64,000 nucleotides of DNA from Autumnicola musiva (GCF_031846585.1 NZ_JAVRHK010000004.1:186001-250000); one strand, 5' to 3'. Positions 36,127 to 45,040 are shown, counted from the stretch's first letter. Translations and numbers: made by a program. Notes: generated by a model not told the origin, from the sequence alone.

Positions 36127-36798
36127 ATGAAAAAATTATCCAGACCGGAAATTGCGATAAAAATGAAAGAATTGGGGCTAGTGCCTTTATTTTATCACCA
36201 GGACCAGGAATTAGTTAAGCAAGTGCTTAAAGCAGTATATCAAGGAGGAGCACGTTTTTTTGAATTTACTCACCGGGGAGAATTTGTTCACGAAGTCTTT
36301 GGAAATCTCGTAAAATTTTCAAGAGAAGAATGTCCCGAAATGATTCTTGGAGTAGGTTCTGTAGTAGATGCCGGTACAGCCAGTCTATATATGAATTTAG
36401 GTGCAGAATTCGTAGTGAGCCCGGTAATTAGAGAAGATGTTGCTAAAGTTTGTAACCGTAGAAAAGTGTTATACCTACCCGGTTGCGGTAGTCTAACCGA
36501 AATAAGCCAGGCTGAAGAATTGGGCTGCGAAATAGTAAAAATGTTTCCGGCGGCTGTTTTAGGGCCTGGTTTTGTAAAGGCTGTAAAAGGCCCGCAACCC
36601 TGGACTTCAATTATGCCAAGTGGCGGAGTTAATCTTGAAGAAGAAAATATAACAGCATGGTTTAACGCTGGAGTTACTTGCGTTGGAATGGGGTCAGCAC
36701 TTATTCCAAAGAATATGGTTGAAAATTCTGATTTTGAATCTATAAAAAACAATGTGGCCAAAGTGCTAAAAATAATTACTGAAATAAGATCTACATGA
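36127..36798 (+). CDS. kdgA: KDPG/KHG aldolase
   Basis: 223 residues, class I aldolase of the Eda/KdgA type. The Schiff-base Lys138 is in IVKMFPA; other features are GARFFEFTHRGEFVHEVFGN, VGSVVDAGTA, YLPGCGSLTEI and SIMPSGGVN. It splits KDPG to pyruvate and glyceraldehyde-3-phosphate, finishing the glucuronate branch. The stop overlaps the DctP start by 4 bases. Confidence 0.93.
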   Translation: MKKLSRPEIAIKMKELGLVPLFYHQDQELVKQVLKAVYQGGARFFEFTHRGEFVHEVFGNLVKFSREECPEMILGVGSVVDAGTASLYMNLGAEFVVSPVIREDVAKVCNRRKVLYLPGCGSLTEISQAEELGCEIVKMFPAAVLGPGFVKAVKGPQPWTSIMPSGGVNLEEENITAWFNAGVTCVGMGSALIPKNMVENSDFESIKNNVAKVLKIITEIRST

Positions 36799-37775
36799 GA
36801 TCAGTTTTCAAACTTTTTATTGTCTTAATTCTCTTTGCTTCCTGTAGCCATAAAGATGAAGTAAAATCTTTAAAACTTTCCCACGGGTTGAGTCTTGATC
36901 ATCCTGTTCACCAGGCTTTAGCATTTTTTGCTCAGCGTGTTAAAGAAAAATCTAATGGAGAATTAATAATAGAGGTTTACCCCGGCGGGCAGTTAGGTTC
37001 AGAAAGGCAGAGTTTGGAACTTTTGCAACTGGGCGGTTTGGCTATGACCAAAGTGTCATCTGCCGTGATGGAAAATTTTTCCCCTAAACTTCGCGTTTTT
37101 GGTTATCCTTATATTTTTAAAGACCGCGAGCATCGTTATAAGCTTTATGATAGCGAGCTTGGAAATGAACTTCTTTTAGACGGCGAGAAATATTGGTTAA
37201 GGGGCTTAACCTATTTTGATGCGGGCAGCCGTTCATTTTATACAAAAGACACTCCTATTGAAACTCCGGCAGATTTAAAAGGTTTGAAAATAAGGGTAAT
37301 GCAAAGTCCTACGGCAATTAACCTTGTAAAAACCCTTGGAGGCTCGCCTACACCGGTTTCCTGGGGAGAACTTTATACTTCACTACAGCAAGGAGTAGTA
37401 GAAGGAGCAGAAAATAATTTGCCCAGCTTTTACACGTCAAGACATTACGAAATTTGTAAAAATTTTTCATTAGATGAGCATTCGGCTGTCCCCGATATTT
37501 TGGTGATAAGTACGCAGATTTATAACAAGCTTTCTTCCGAAGAAAAGAGATGGATCCAGGAAGCTGCTCAGGAAGCTTCAGTAAAACAAAGGGAATTATG
37601 GGAGATTGCCGAAATAGAGGCATTGACGGCAATTAAGAAAGAAGGGGTGAAAGTCACTTACCCTGATAAAGAATTATTCAAAGAAAAAAGTAGCCATATA
37701 ATTAAAGATTTAGAGAAAACAGAACCTGAATTATACAAAACCATTCAAGAAATTAAAAACTTAGGAAATGAGTAG
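36795..37775 (+). CDS. dctP: TRAP transporter solute-binding protein, lipoprotein (DctP family)
   Basis: 326 residues. Lipobox FASC (Cys17) suggests it is lipid-anchored, unlike the soluble binding proteins of most Gram-negative TRAP systems. DctP features include LKLSHGLSLDHPVHQALAFF, EVYPGGQLGSERQSLELLQL and KGLKIRVMQSPTAI, in which the conserved Arg binds carboxylates. Co-transcription with uxaC-kdgK-kdgA points to glucuronate or an aldouronic acid as ligand. It overlaps kdgA upstream and dctQ by 8 bases downstream. Confidence 0.9.
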   Translation: MRSVFKLFIVLILFASCSHKDEVKSLKLSHGLSLDHPVHQALAFFAQRVKEKSNGELIIEVYPGGQLGSERQSLELLQLGGLAMTKVSSAVMENFSPKLRVFGYPYIFKDREHRYKLYDSELGNELLLDGEKYWLRGLTYFDAGSRSFYTKDTPIETPADLKGLKIRVMQSPTAINLVKTLGGSPTPVSWGELYTSLQQGVVEGAENNLPSFYTSRHYEICKNFSLDEHSAVPDILVISTQIYNKLSSEEKRWIQEAAQEASVKQRELWEIAEIEALTAIKKEGVKVTYPDKELFKEKSSHIIKDLEKTEPELYKTIQEIKNLGNE

Positions 37776-38244
37776 AAAACTTAATTGGTTTTTAGAATGG
37801 TTGGTTGTTTGCCTGGTAACGGTAATGTTGTTTAGCGTGTTATGGGGTGTTTGTAGTCGTTATCTACTGGCAGATCAAAGCTCGTGGACAGATGAGCTGG
37901 CGCGTTTTATGCTAATTTGGGTTAGCCTTTTTGGGGCCGTTTATATTTCAGGTAGAAATACGCATATCACTATAGATTTACTTCCAAAATCGTTTAGTAT
38001 CAGGACAAAATTAAAACTCGATCTCCTGGTGCAATTAATAATTATGCTTTTTACTGCTGCAATTTTTGTAATTGGCGGTGGTAGGTATGTGTATGTTTCT
38101 TTTAAGCTCGAACAAACTTCTGCAGCTTTAGGTTTGCCTATGGGATTTGTATACCTGGTTTTACCTATTTCAGGATTGATGATTATTTATTTTAAATGGA
38201 TGCAAATGCGGCAAACCTTGCAGGAATTAAAAGCAAATCGGTAA
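37768..38244 (+). CDS. dctQ: TRAP transporter small membrane subunit (DctQ family)
   Basis: 158 residues with four membrane helices at about 10-35, 46-65, 88-110 and 125-147. The DctQ signature WTDELARFMLIWVSLFGAVY is present. It forms the inner-membrane complex with the large subunit, whose ATG follows the stop directly. Confidence 0.92.
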   Translation: MSRKLNWFLEWLVVCLVTVMLFSVLWGVCSRYLLADQSSWTDELARFMLIWVSLFGAVYISGRNTHITIDLLPKSFSIRTKLKLDLLVQLIIMLFTAAIFVIGGGRYVYVSFKLEQTSAALGLPMGFVYLVLPISGLMIIYFKWMQMRQTLQELKANR

Positions 38245-39531
38245 ATGGAAATATTTGTTTTAATATTTAGCTTTATAGTTTTGGTGGGAATTCGCGTTCC
38301 CATTGCCTGGAGCATTGGGATAGCTTCGGTACTAACCTTGTTATTTAGTGTAGATACTATTCCTGCTTTTACCACTATTTCTCAAAGAGTGGCTACCGGT
38401 TTAGATAGTTTTTCCTTACTCGCTATTCCTTTTTTTATCCTTGCCGGTCACATTATGAACAGTGGTGGAATTGCCAAAAGGTTAATTGAATTTGCAAAAT
38501 CCCTGGTTGGAGCTTTACCCGGTGGTTTGGCGCACGTAAATATTGTAGCTGCGATGATGTTTGGTGCAATTGCAGGTTCTGCCGGTGCTGCTGCTGCCGC
38601 TATTGGTAGTTTTATGTCTGAAAGGATGGAAAAAGAAGGTTATACCAAAGAATATGGTGTTGCTGTAAATGTAACTTCGGCCACCACGGGACTTTTAATT
38701 CCGCCAAGTAATATTTTTATAATTTATTCTCTTGCCAGTGGTGGGGTGAGTATAGGGGCATTATTTTTAGCCGGTTATCTTCCCGGTATTCTTACCGGTT
38801 TAATTTTAATGGCCATTGCTTTAGTTTGGGCAAAAAAGAAAGGTTTCCCTACAGGAAAAAGAAGTTCGTTTAAACATATTATGCGGTCTTTTTTTGATGC
38901 CCTTCCAAGTCTGCTTTTATTAATAATTATTATTGGCGGAATTGTTGGCGGAATTTTTACTGCTACTGAAGCTTCCTCTGTAGCTGTTGTTTATTGCCTG
39001 ATACTGGCTTTTCTATACAAAGAATTGAATTTCTCTAAACTTAAAACCGTACTGGTAGAATCAGTAGGGACCATTTCTTTGGTAATGTTACTTATTGCGA
39101 TGTCTATTGCAATGTCCTGGGTAATGTCTTACGAAAATATTCCGCAGGAAGTAACTTCAGCTTTATTAGGTTTTAGTGATAATCCTTTTGTAGTGATTAT
39201 TTTAATCAACCTGATATTATTATTTGTTGGAATCTTTATGGATATGACGCCGGCGGTATTGATCTTTACCCCAATATTTCTTCCGGTTGCAGTAGCTATG
39301 GGTATAGATCCGGTACATTTTGGAGTAATAATGATCCTGAATTTATGTATAGGGCTTTGTACGCCGCCCGTAGGTTCGGTTTTATTTATAGGGGTAGGAG
39401 TTGCAAATACTACTATTCAAAAAGTGGTAAAACCTTTACTACCACTTTTTGTGGGAATGTTGATTTCCTTAATTTTGGTGATAATTTTTCCGTTTTTGAG
39501 CCTTTGGCTTCCTGAATTATTCGGATTCTAA
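38245..39531 (+). CDS. dctM: TRAP transporter large membrane subunit (DctM family)
   Basis: 428 residues with about 12 membrane segments. The DctM hallmark sequences are present: FILAGHIMNSGGIAKRLIEF, HVNIVAAMMFGAIAGSAGAA, TSATTGLLIPPSNIFIIYSL and LNLCIGLCTPPVGSVLFIG. It is the sodium-driven transport channel that moves the uronate bound by DctP across the inner membrane. Last gene of the plus-strand operon, 11 bases from the convergent lacI stop; no separate terminator was seen in that gap. Confidence 0.94.
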   Translation: MEIFVLIFSFIVLVGIRVPIAWSIGIASVLTLLFSVDTIPAFTTISQRVATGLDSFSLLAIPFFILAGHIMNSGGIAKRLIEFAKSLVGALPGGLAHVNIVAAMMFGAIAGSAGAAAAAIGSFMSERMEKEGYTKEYGVAVNVTSATTGLLIPPSNIFIIYSLASGGVSIGALFLAGYLPGILTGLILMAIALVWAKKKGFPTGKRSSFKHIMRSFFDALPSLLLLIIIIGGIVGGIFTATEASSVAVVYCLILAFLYKELNFSKLKTVLVESVGTISLVMLLIAMSIAMSWVMSYENIPQEVTSALLGFSDNPFVVIILINLILLFVGIFMDMTPAVLIFTPIFLPVAVAMGIDPVHFGVIMILNLCIGLCTPPVGSVLFIGVGVANTTIQKVVKPLLPLFVGMLISLILVIIFPFLSLWLPELFGF

Positions 39532-39542
39532 TTAAAATCCCT

Positions 39543-40571
39543 TTACTTTCTTTTACTGGAATTTCTTATAATAATTTCGGTATCTAACATTGTAATTTCT
39601 GAAACAGCAGCGTCAAGTTTGCGCGTAGAGTGTTCTAAAATTCTTTTTGTAGATATTTCTCCCATTTTTATTGCGGGATGTGAAACGGTAGACAGCGTAG
39701 GTTCTACGATTCTGGAAATAGGATCATCGTTAAAGCCAATAATAGCGAGTTCTTCAGGAATTTTAACTCCTTTTTCTTTAGCATATAAAATTGCACTTAC
39801 TGCTGCAGTATCGTTAGCCGAAAAAATACCATCTGGAGGATTATCAAGTTTTAATAATTTTTCGGTTGCCTTCTTTCCTTCTTCAAAACTAAGGGTTTTC
39901 ATATCCATTATGAGTTCTTCGTCGACCTGAAGTCCAGCGTCTATAAGTGCATCAACGTATCCTTTCTTTCTTAAGTTGTAAACATTAACGTGTTGAGCTC
40001 CAGCGAAATGTGCAATTCTTTTACATCCCTGTTCTATTAAGTGTTTTGTAGCCCGGTATCCAGCAGCGTGATTATCAATAATAACACGGTAAGAATTGAA
40101 ATTTTCAGGCACCCGGTCTACAAATACTATAGGTATATTCTGTTTCACGTATTGATCAAAATGGCTTGTATCCTGGGTTTCCATCCCTAAAGAAACTATA
40201 AGTCCGCCTATACGGGCATCGTAAAGAGCTTTGGCGTTATTAACTTCATTTTCGTATTTGTCATCAGATTGTGTGATGATAACATTATAATTTGATTTCC
40301 GTGCTGCTTTTTCAATACCGGTAATTAAAGAAGCCTGAAAAGGTCGGTTTATTCTGGAAATCATAATCCCTATAGCCTTAGAAGTATTATTTCTTAAACT
40401 CGCAGCTAAAGTGTTAGGGCGATAGCCAAATTCTTCTGCAGTTTTTTGAATCTTTTTTATGGTTTTTTTTCCAATACTCTTATGATTGTTTAAAGCTCTG
40501 GAAATCGTAGACGGGGAATAGTTTAACTCCTTGGCTAAATCGTATATAGTAACCTCCTTTTTCTTATTCAT
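39543..40571 (-). CDS. LacI-family transcriptional regulator
   Basis: 342 residues. The N-terminal HTH reads VTIYDLAKELNYSPSTISRA at residues 7-26, with hinge-like RPNTLAASLRN. The periplasmic-binding-type effector domain has the typical SKAIGIMISRINRPF, GCKRIAHFAGAQ, DGIFSANDTAAVSA and IPEELAIIGFNDDPIS. It probably binds a sugar acid such as glucuronate or KDG, or a xylo-oligosaccharide, and controls the locus through the GCAAnCGnTTGC sites found at seven nearby promoters. A weak half-site lies at its own promoter (40582-40593), suggesting autoregulation. Confidence 0.93.
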   Translation of the reverse strand: MNKKKEVTIYDLAKELNYSPSTISRALNNHKSIGKKTIKKIQKTAEEFGYRPNTLAASLRNNTSKAIGIMISRINRPFQASLITGIEKAARKSNYNVIITQSDDKYENEVNNAKALYDARIGGLIVSLGMETQDTSHFDQYVKQNIPIVFVDRVPENFNSYRVIIDNHAAGYRATKHLIEQGCKRIAHFAGAQHVNVYNLRKKGYVDALIDAGLQVDEELIMDMKTLSFEEGKKATEKLLKLDNPPDGIFSANDTAAVSAILYAKEKGVKIPEELAIIGFNDDPISRIVEPTLSTVSHPAIKMGEISTKRILEHSTRKLDAAVSEITMLDTEIIIRNSSKRK

Positions 40572-40581
40572 GTATTTTTAA

Positions 40582-40593
40582 ATCTTCGGTTGC
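40582..40593 (-). promoter_or_regulatory. Weak operator-like half-site upstream of lacI
   Basis: Minus-strand GCAACCGAAGAT, 11 bases before the lacI start codon. The left half matches the GCAAnCG consensus, the right half does not. Possible autoregulation site. Confidence 0.35.
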
Positions 40594-40615
40594 AACAAAA
40601 TTACGAAATATTTGT

Positions 40616-40627
40616 AAAAAGTTGCAT
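40616..40627. repeat. Left copy of 12-bp target-site duplication
   Basis: AAAAAGTTGCAT, identical to 42008-42019 on the other side of the insertion sequence. IS4-family elements usually duplicate 9-13 bases. Confidence 0.7.
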
Positions 40628-42007
40628 TAGTGTCCGGTTAAAATACGATTTTTATATAAATGACCATTGCGCCCAATAAAACCATTGTTTTTTTCTTTAT
40701 TTCAATAGCAAGGGGTGGTGTCAAAATAGAGCCAGTTGTTTATCCGGAGGTTTTGTGGTCAGCTCCTTCCATTTTTTATTTGGATCTTCAAGGAATTTAA
40801 ACAAATCAATATAAGTCATCAAATGAAATCGTATCATCGATACCATATTGGAGTATGCCCATTTTCTTTTCGTTTTTCGCTGTACCACAAGCATTAGAAG
40901 CTGTATGATGAGCCCGCACCAAATCTGGATTTCAATAGCATTTTGATTGTCCCCGAGAAAATACTTTAGTGGAAAATTCTGTTTGAGCCTTTTGAACATG
41001 GTTTCTATCTGCCACCTGTGTTTGTAGATAGAAGCTATTTTATCTGGCTCTAATTCGAAATGATTGGTAATGAACTCAAACACTTTTTCTTTTTCACTAT
41101 CCCAATAAGCAATGCGCCTTAACTCAATGGTTGTTTCTTTTTTATCGATGGCAATACGTTCATCCTTTAACACGGCATCACTTGTGGTATCGGACAGGTC
41201 AAATTCCGCTATACTCTTGTAGACTGCATTATCTTTTTGCCTGGTGACAAAATAGATGTCATTCTCGGTCCATTGAAAATATTGTAGATAATCATTGTAT
41301 GCTTTATCAAAGACAACAAAAGAACCTTTTTCCAGATTCAGTTCCTTCAAAAAGGTATGGTCGTGGGTTGCGGCACTACTAAAACGGACAAGACAAGGGA
41401 CGTCCTCCAATGCGTTAATCATTGTATGCATTTTGATACCGCCCTTCTTCTTACCATCGATAGGGTTGCGGCCAACTCCCTTTAAAATATCACTGAATAA
41501 GCTTATAGTAGTGGAATCCACGATCTTTAAATGCTTTACAGGTAAAGACAGCGGGCTGCTGTCCGATAAAAAAGAACGATATGAATGAAATAAAGAATAG
41601 TAGATACTTGCAAAGACTTCGCTACTACGATTTTTATTAGCATCGGACAATGTGCTGGGTTTTGGGAAATCTTTGAGGTTTAAATGGCCTATTCGCCCCT
41701 CGCAGGCCAATAATATCGTGGATAATTCCCGTAGGGAGCTAACACCGCTCAAAGTGGCATAGAGCATCGTTACCAAATGATCGTATGTTTTAAAACGCTT
41801 ATAATATCTGTCACTATTATGATCAGATGCTGTCCGGGTAATTATTGATGGAGAAAGCAATTTTAATAGTTGCTTAATAATGGGCTGTCCGCTAAAGTTA
41901 TTACTTTTGTTCATGTATCTGGTTTTGTGGTAAAAACAAGATACAAAATAGGCGGGAAATCCTCTTTAGGAAATCCCGCTTTTAAAAATCTTTACCGGAC
42001 ACTACTG
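40628..42007 (-). mobile_element. IS4-family insertion sequence, intact, ~1380 bp
   Basis: The left end begins TAGTGTCCGGT and the right end carries the inverse ACCGGACACTA, an 11-bp perfect core within longer imperfect inverted repeats; three extra bases (CTG) sit at the right end. A 12-bp direct repeat flanks the element. It holds one complete transposase gene. It is inserted between lacI and GH43 and appears recent, since ends, gene and target duplication are all intact. Confidence 0.85.
40721..41914 (-). CDS. IS4-family transposase (DUF4372 + DDE)
   Basis: 397 residues. The N-terminal DUF4372-type domain (SGQPIIKQLLKLLSPSII, then YKRFKTYDHLVTMLYATLSG) precedes the DDE nuclease. Catalytic residues are Asp133 (KIVDSTTISLF), Asp203 (VVFDKAYNDY) and Glu304 in the YREK-like segment YKHRWQIETMFKRLKQ. 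No frameshift or stop; likely active. Confidence 0.93.
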   Translation of the reverse strand: MNKSNNFSGQPIIKQLLKLLSPSIITRTASDHNSDRYYKRFKTYDHLVTMLYATLSGVSSLRELSTILLACEGRIGHLNLKDFPKPSTLSDANKNRSSEVFASIYYSLFHSYRSFLSDSSPLSLPVKHLKIVDSTTISLFSDILKGVGRNPIDGKKKGGIKMHTMINALEDVPCLVRFSSAATHDHTFLKELNLEKGSFVVFDKAYNDYLQYFQWTENDIYFVTRQKDNAVYKSIAEFDLSDTTSDAVLKDERIAIDKKETTIELRRIAYWDSEKEKVFEFITNHFELEPDKIASIYKHRWQIETMFKRLKQNFPLKYFLGDNQNAIEIQIWCGLIIQLLMLVVQRKTKRKWAYSNMVSMIRFHLMTYIDLFKFLEDPNKKWKELTTKPPDKQLALF

Positions 42008-42019
42008 AAAAAGTTGCAT
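42008..42019. repeat. Right copy of 12-bp target-site duplication
   Basis: AAAAAGTTGCAT, identical to 40616-40627. Confidence 0.7.
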
Positions 42020-42107
42020 AAAACACTTGCTTTTTAAGTAAAACATAATCCTTTTTTAATCTGTAAAGCTTACTTATATTATGATTAATAATGTATATTG
42101 TGGAATT

Positions 42108-42119
42108 ACAACCGATTGC
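42108..42119 (+). promoter_or_regulatory. LacI-type operator site before the first GH43 gene
   Basis: ACAACCGATTGC, 9 bases upstream of the GH43 ATG at 42129; it fits GCAAnCGnTTGC apart from the first base. Its presence inside the longer open frame from 42081 supports choosing the later start. Confidence 0.6.
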
Positions 42120-42128
42120 GTTTTTATT

Positions 42129-43784
42129 ATGAAAAAAATACTATCTATATTAATGATTTTGCTAAGTGTAAATGGCACTTTCGCACAGGAAAATTTTTTA
42201 AATCCTATTTTAGCCGGGTGGTATCCTGACCCCGCTATTACTGATGATGGAGAGGGAAACTTTTATATGGTACATTCTACCTTTGCCTTTTATCCCGGCA
42301 TCCCTGTTTTCCGCAGTACAGATCTAGTTAATTGGAAACAGGTGGGTAATGTGATACACAGGCCAGAGCAGGTAGATCTACATGGCTTTGGGACTTCCCG
42401 GGCAGTTTTTGCACCAGATATTAGTTACGATAAGGGTACTTACTATTTAACCTGTACCATTGTTGACGGGAAAGGTAATTTTGTAATGACTGCAGAAGAT
42501 CCTGCCGGCCCGTGGTCCGATCCTGTTTGGCTTCCGGAAGTTAGTGGAATAGATCCCGGATTATTCTTTGACGATAACGGCAAATCTTACCTGGTTTACA
42601 ACAGTGAACCGCCAAATAACCAGGCTAAATACGAAGGACACCGAACCATTAGAATGATTGAGTTTGATAAAGAAAATCTAAAAACTATTGGTGAGAACCG
42701 AATTTTGGTAGATGGCGGGGTAGATATTTCTACTGAACCCGTTTGGGCTGAAGGTCCCAGGATTTATAAACTAAACGGCTATTATTATTTAATGACAGCC
42801 GAAGGTGGAACCGCGGTGAACCATTCTGAAATGATTTATCGAAACGCCAATATTAATGATAAGTTTATTCCTTTTGAAGAAAATCCAATCTTAACTCAGC
42901 GGCATTTAGATCCAGATCGGGAAAATCCTATTACTTCTGCGGGCCATGCCGATATTGTACAACATCCAAATGGTGATTGGTACGGAGTTTTCCTTGCTGT
43001 GAGACCATATGAAGGCGATTTATATAATACGGGAAGGGAAACTTTCTTAACTCCGGTGAAATGGGAAAAAGACTGGCCTATTTTCGATTTAGGGGGTGAA
43101 GAAATTAAATATTCCTATCCGTTGCCAGAGGGAGTTGAACTTAAAAAGGATTTTATTCCGTTAAACGGTAACTTTTCTTTTAAAGAAAAATTTGATAAAA
43201 AGGAGTTGCCGCTAAACTGGATGATGCTTAGAAACCCAACAACTAACTGGTATGATCTAAAAGATGGAGCTGAAGGAATTATCCTTAAAACCCGTCCTGA
43301 AACTGTAGAAGGCGAGGCTAATCCTAGTTTTCTTGGTCATAGGCAGCAACATATAATTGGTGAAGTTTCTATTTCAGTTGATTTTGACGCAAAGGCTGAA
43401 AATGAGAAAGCCGGTTTGCTCGCTTTTCAAAAGGAAACCCATTATTATTACGCAGCGCTTTCTAAAGAGAATAAACAACCTGTGGTGCAATTATATAAGT
43501 CTGATGAATTAATAGAAAGCATTTCTTTAGACAATACAGTATCTGAAGTTGAATTTAAACTAAAGTTTGAGGAAGATGAATATACTTTTTTCTATAATAC
43601 CGGTAATGACTGGCAACAATTAGGAAAAACTCAGGACGGTAAATTTCTTAGTACCCAGGTAGCCGGCGGATTTGTAGGTGTTAACTTAGGGCTGTATACC
43701 ACTTCTAATGGGAAACCAAGTGATAATGATGCTTTATTTAATTGGTTTCAATATTCTGGGAATGATGAAGTGTATAGAAACTAA
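42129..43784 (+). CDS. GH43 beta-xylosidase/alpha-arabinofuranosidase
   Basis: 551 residues from the ATG at 42129, which gives a proper signal peptide (ILSILMILLSVNGTFAQ); the ATG at 42081 would put the operator site inside the gene. Five-bladed GH43 propeller with Asp34 (WYPDPA), Asp142 (GIDPGLF) and Glu208 (AEGPRIY) as base, pKa modulator and acid. From ~330 a C-terminal beta-sandwich of the GH43 C2 type (KEKFDKKELPLNWMMLRNP) follows, as in xylosidases. It removes xylose or arabinose from xylan oligosaccharides. Now separated from lacI by the insertion sequence. Confidence 0.9.
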   Translation: MKKILSILMILLSVNGTFAQENFLNPILAGWYPDPAITDDGEGNFYMVHSTFAFYPGIPVFRSTDLVNWKQVGNVIHRPEQVDLHGFGTSRAVFAPDISYDKGTYYLTCTIVDGKGNFVMTAEDPAGPWSDPVWLPEVSGIDPGLFFDDNGKSYLVYNSEPPNNQAKYEGHRTIRMIEFDKENLKTIGENRILVDGGVDISTEPVWAEGPRIYKLNGYYYLMTAEGGTAVNHSEMIYRNANINDKFIPFEENPILTQRHLDPDRENPITSAGHADIVQHPNGDWYGVFLAVRPYEGDLYNTGRETFLTPVKWEKDWPIFDLGGEEIKYSYPLPEGVELKKDFIPLNGNFSFKEKFDKKELPLNWMMLRNPTTNWYDLKDGAEGIILKTRPETVEGEANPSFLGHRQQHIIGEVSISVDFDAKAENEKAGLLAFQKETHYYYAALSKENKQPVVQLYKSDELIESISLDNTVSEVEFKLKFEEDEYTFFYNTGNDWQQLGKTQDGKFLSTQVAGGFVGVNLGLYTTSNGKPSDNDALFNWFQYSGNDEVYRN

Positions 43785-43809
43785 TATTTATAGGTCTAAG
43801 GATTTATTA

Positions 43810-43840
43810 AAACCGGTGCATGGTAAGCATCGGTTTTTTT
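43810..43840 (+). terminator. Terminator behind the first GH43 gene
   Basis: AAACCGGTGC (43810-43819) pairs with GCATCGGTTT (43827-43836, one G-U pair) and is followed by TTTT. Standard intrinsic terminator on the plus strand. Confidence 0.8.
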
Positions 43841-43884
43841 AAGTTATTTCAGAACAATATGCCTCGTTAAAATATAAGATAGAA

Positions 43885-43918
43885 AAAAGCTGCTGATATT
43901 TAAATATCAGCAGCTTTT
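43885..43918 (-). terminator. Perfect 34-nt palindrome, terminator of the second GH43 gene
   Basis: Two 17-base arms (43885-43901 and 43902-43918) are exact inverse complements without a spacer (core GCTGCTGATATTT). The minus-strand side runs into a T tract, so it should end the minus-strand GH43 transcript at 43937. Strong stem, also able to block plus-strand read-through. Confidence 0.8.
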
Positions 43919-43936
43919 CAATAATAACAGCTTTCT

Positions 43937-45040
43937 TTAGTCTAATTCAGTATAAGACTGCATTGTTTTTATTTTACCATTTTCATCATGTTCAATTTCC
44001 ATCATTTTCATACTTCGTAAGTAGGTTTTCCCATCTGAAAGTGAACTATCGTGGTAGAATAAATACCATTTTCCTTTGTATTCAACTATAGAATGGTGAT
44101 TTGTCCAACCTACAACTGGTTCTAAAATTACTCCCTGATAAGTGAAAGGGCCATAAGGGCTGTCACCAATAGCGTACGCAATATTGTGGGTGTCTCCTGT
44201 AGAGTAAGAGAAATAATATTTACCATTATATTGGTGAACCCAGGCTGCTTCAAAGAATCTACGGTCGTTGTCACCTGTGGTAATAGGCTCTCCGTTTTCA
44301 TCTAATATTTCAACATCTTTTGGTTCTTCAGCAAAACTCAATAGGTCATCGCTCATTTTTGCGATTTTAGGGCTAAGTGCTGGTTTATCATCAGCAGGAT
44401 ATTCGTCTTCTTCAACAAATTCTCCGGTTTGCCAACGCTGTAACTGGCCACCCCAAATTCCGCCAAAATACATATAATATTCACCATCGGTATCTTTATA
44501 AACCGCGGGATCTATACTGTAGCTGCCTTCAATTGGTTTTTCTTCCGGGGTAAAAGGACCCTCTGGCTTATCAGATGTGGCTACACCAATTCTAAAAATA
44601 TCGTCTTTATCTTTTGCAGGGAAGAAAAGGTAGTATTTACCATCTTTTTCTGCGGCATCAGGAGCCCACATTTGGCGTTTTGCCCAGGCTACGTCTTCTA
44701 CGTTAAGAACTTCACCATGATCGGTTACTTCGCCATCAGGGTCTTCCATAGAATACACGTGATAATCTTTCATGTTAAAATGATTGCCGTCGTCCATTTC
44801 AGGTTCTCCGGAATCCCAATCATGTGAAGGGTAAATAAATATTTTATCTTCAAATACGTGAGCTGAAGGGTCTGCAGTAAAATGGTCGGTAATTAATGGC
44901 TCTGAGTGATATTTAATAGTATCTTGTTGTGCTATAGAATCTTCAGATGTCTCATCTTTTTCCTCCTGTTTGTTGTTATCCTTACAGCCAAAGGCGATAA
45001 GCGCCGGTAATAAAATTGGAAGGCTTTGTTTTAATTTCAT
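43937..45040 (-). CDS. GH43 glycosidase, lipoprotein
   Basis: 367 residues. Lipobox FGC (Cys19) with a strongly acidic linker after it (EEKDETSEDS). GH43 catalytic residues: Asp57 (TADPSAH), Asp177 (YSIDPAV), Glu264 (RFFEAAWVH). The 'FIYPSHDWDSGE' and 'MWAPDAAEKDGKYYLFFPAK' stretches are typical of the beta-xylosidase/arabinofuranosidase subgroup of GH43. Single-domain enzyme, probably surface or periplasm facing. Transcribed alone, with an operator-like site 41 bases upstream and the long palindrome behind it. Confidence 0.9.
   Translation of the reverse strand: MKLKQSLPILLPALIAFGCKDNNKQEEKDETSEDSIAQQDTIKYHSEPLITDHFTADPSAHVFEDKIFIYPSHDWDSGEPEMDDGNHFNMKDYHVYSMEDPDGEVTDHGEVLNVEDVAWAKRQMWAPDAAEKDGKYYLFFPAKDKDDIFRIGVATSDKPEGPFTPEEKPIEGSYSIDPAVYKDTDGEYYMYFGGIWGGQLQRWQTGEFVEEDEYPADDKPALSPKIAKMSDDLLSFAEEPKDVEILDENGEPITTGDNDRRFFEAAWVHQYNGKYYFSYSTGDTHNIAYAIGDSPYGPFTYQGVILEPVVGWTNHHSIVEYKGKWYLFYHDSSLSDGKTYLRSMKMMEIEHDENGKIKTMQSYTELD

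Noticed and set aside
36288..36761. 157-codon minus-strand frame opposite kdgA
   Set aside because: Antisense shadow of a clear aldolase gene.
42081..42128. Longer start for the first GH43 protein
   Set aside because: It would place the operator palindrome inside the coding region and put 16 residues before a perfect signal peptide.
43885..43918. Perfect 34-nt palindrome as a CRISPR or IS feature
   Set aside because: Single copy, located between convergent genes and followed by a T tract on the minus strand, so a terminator explains it.
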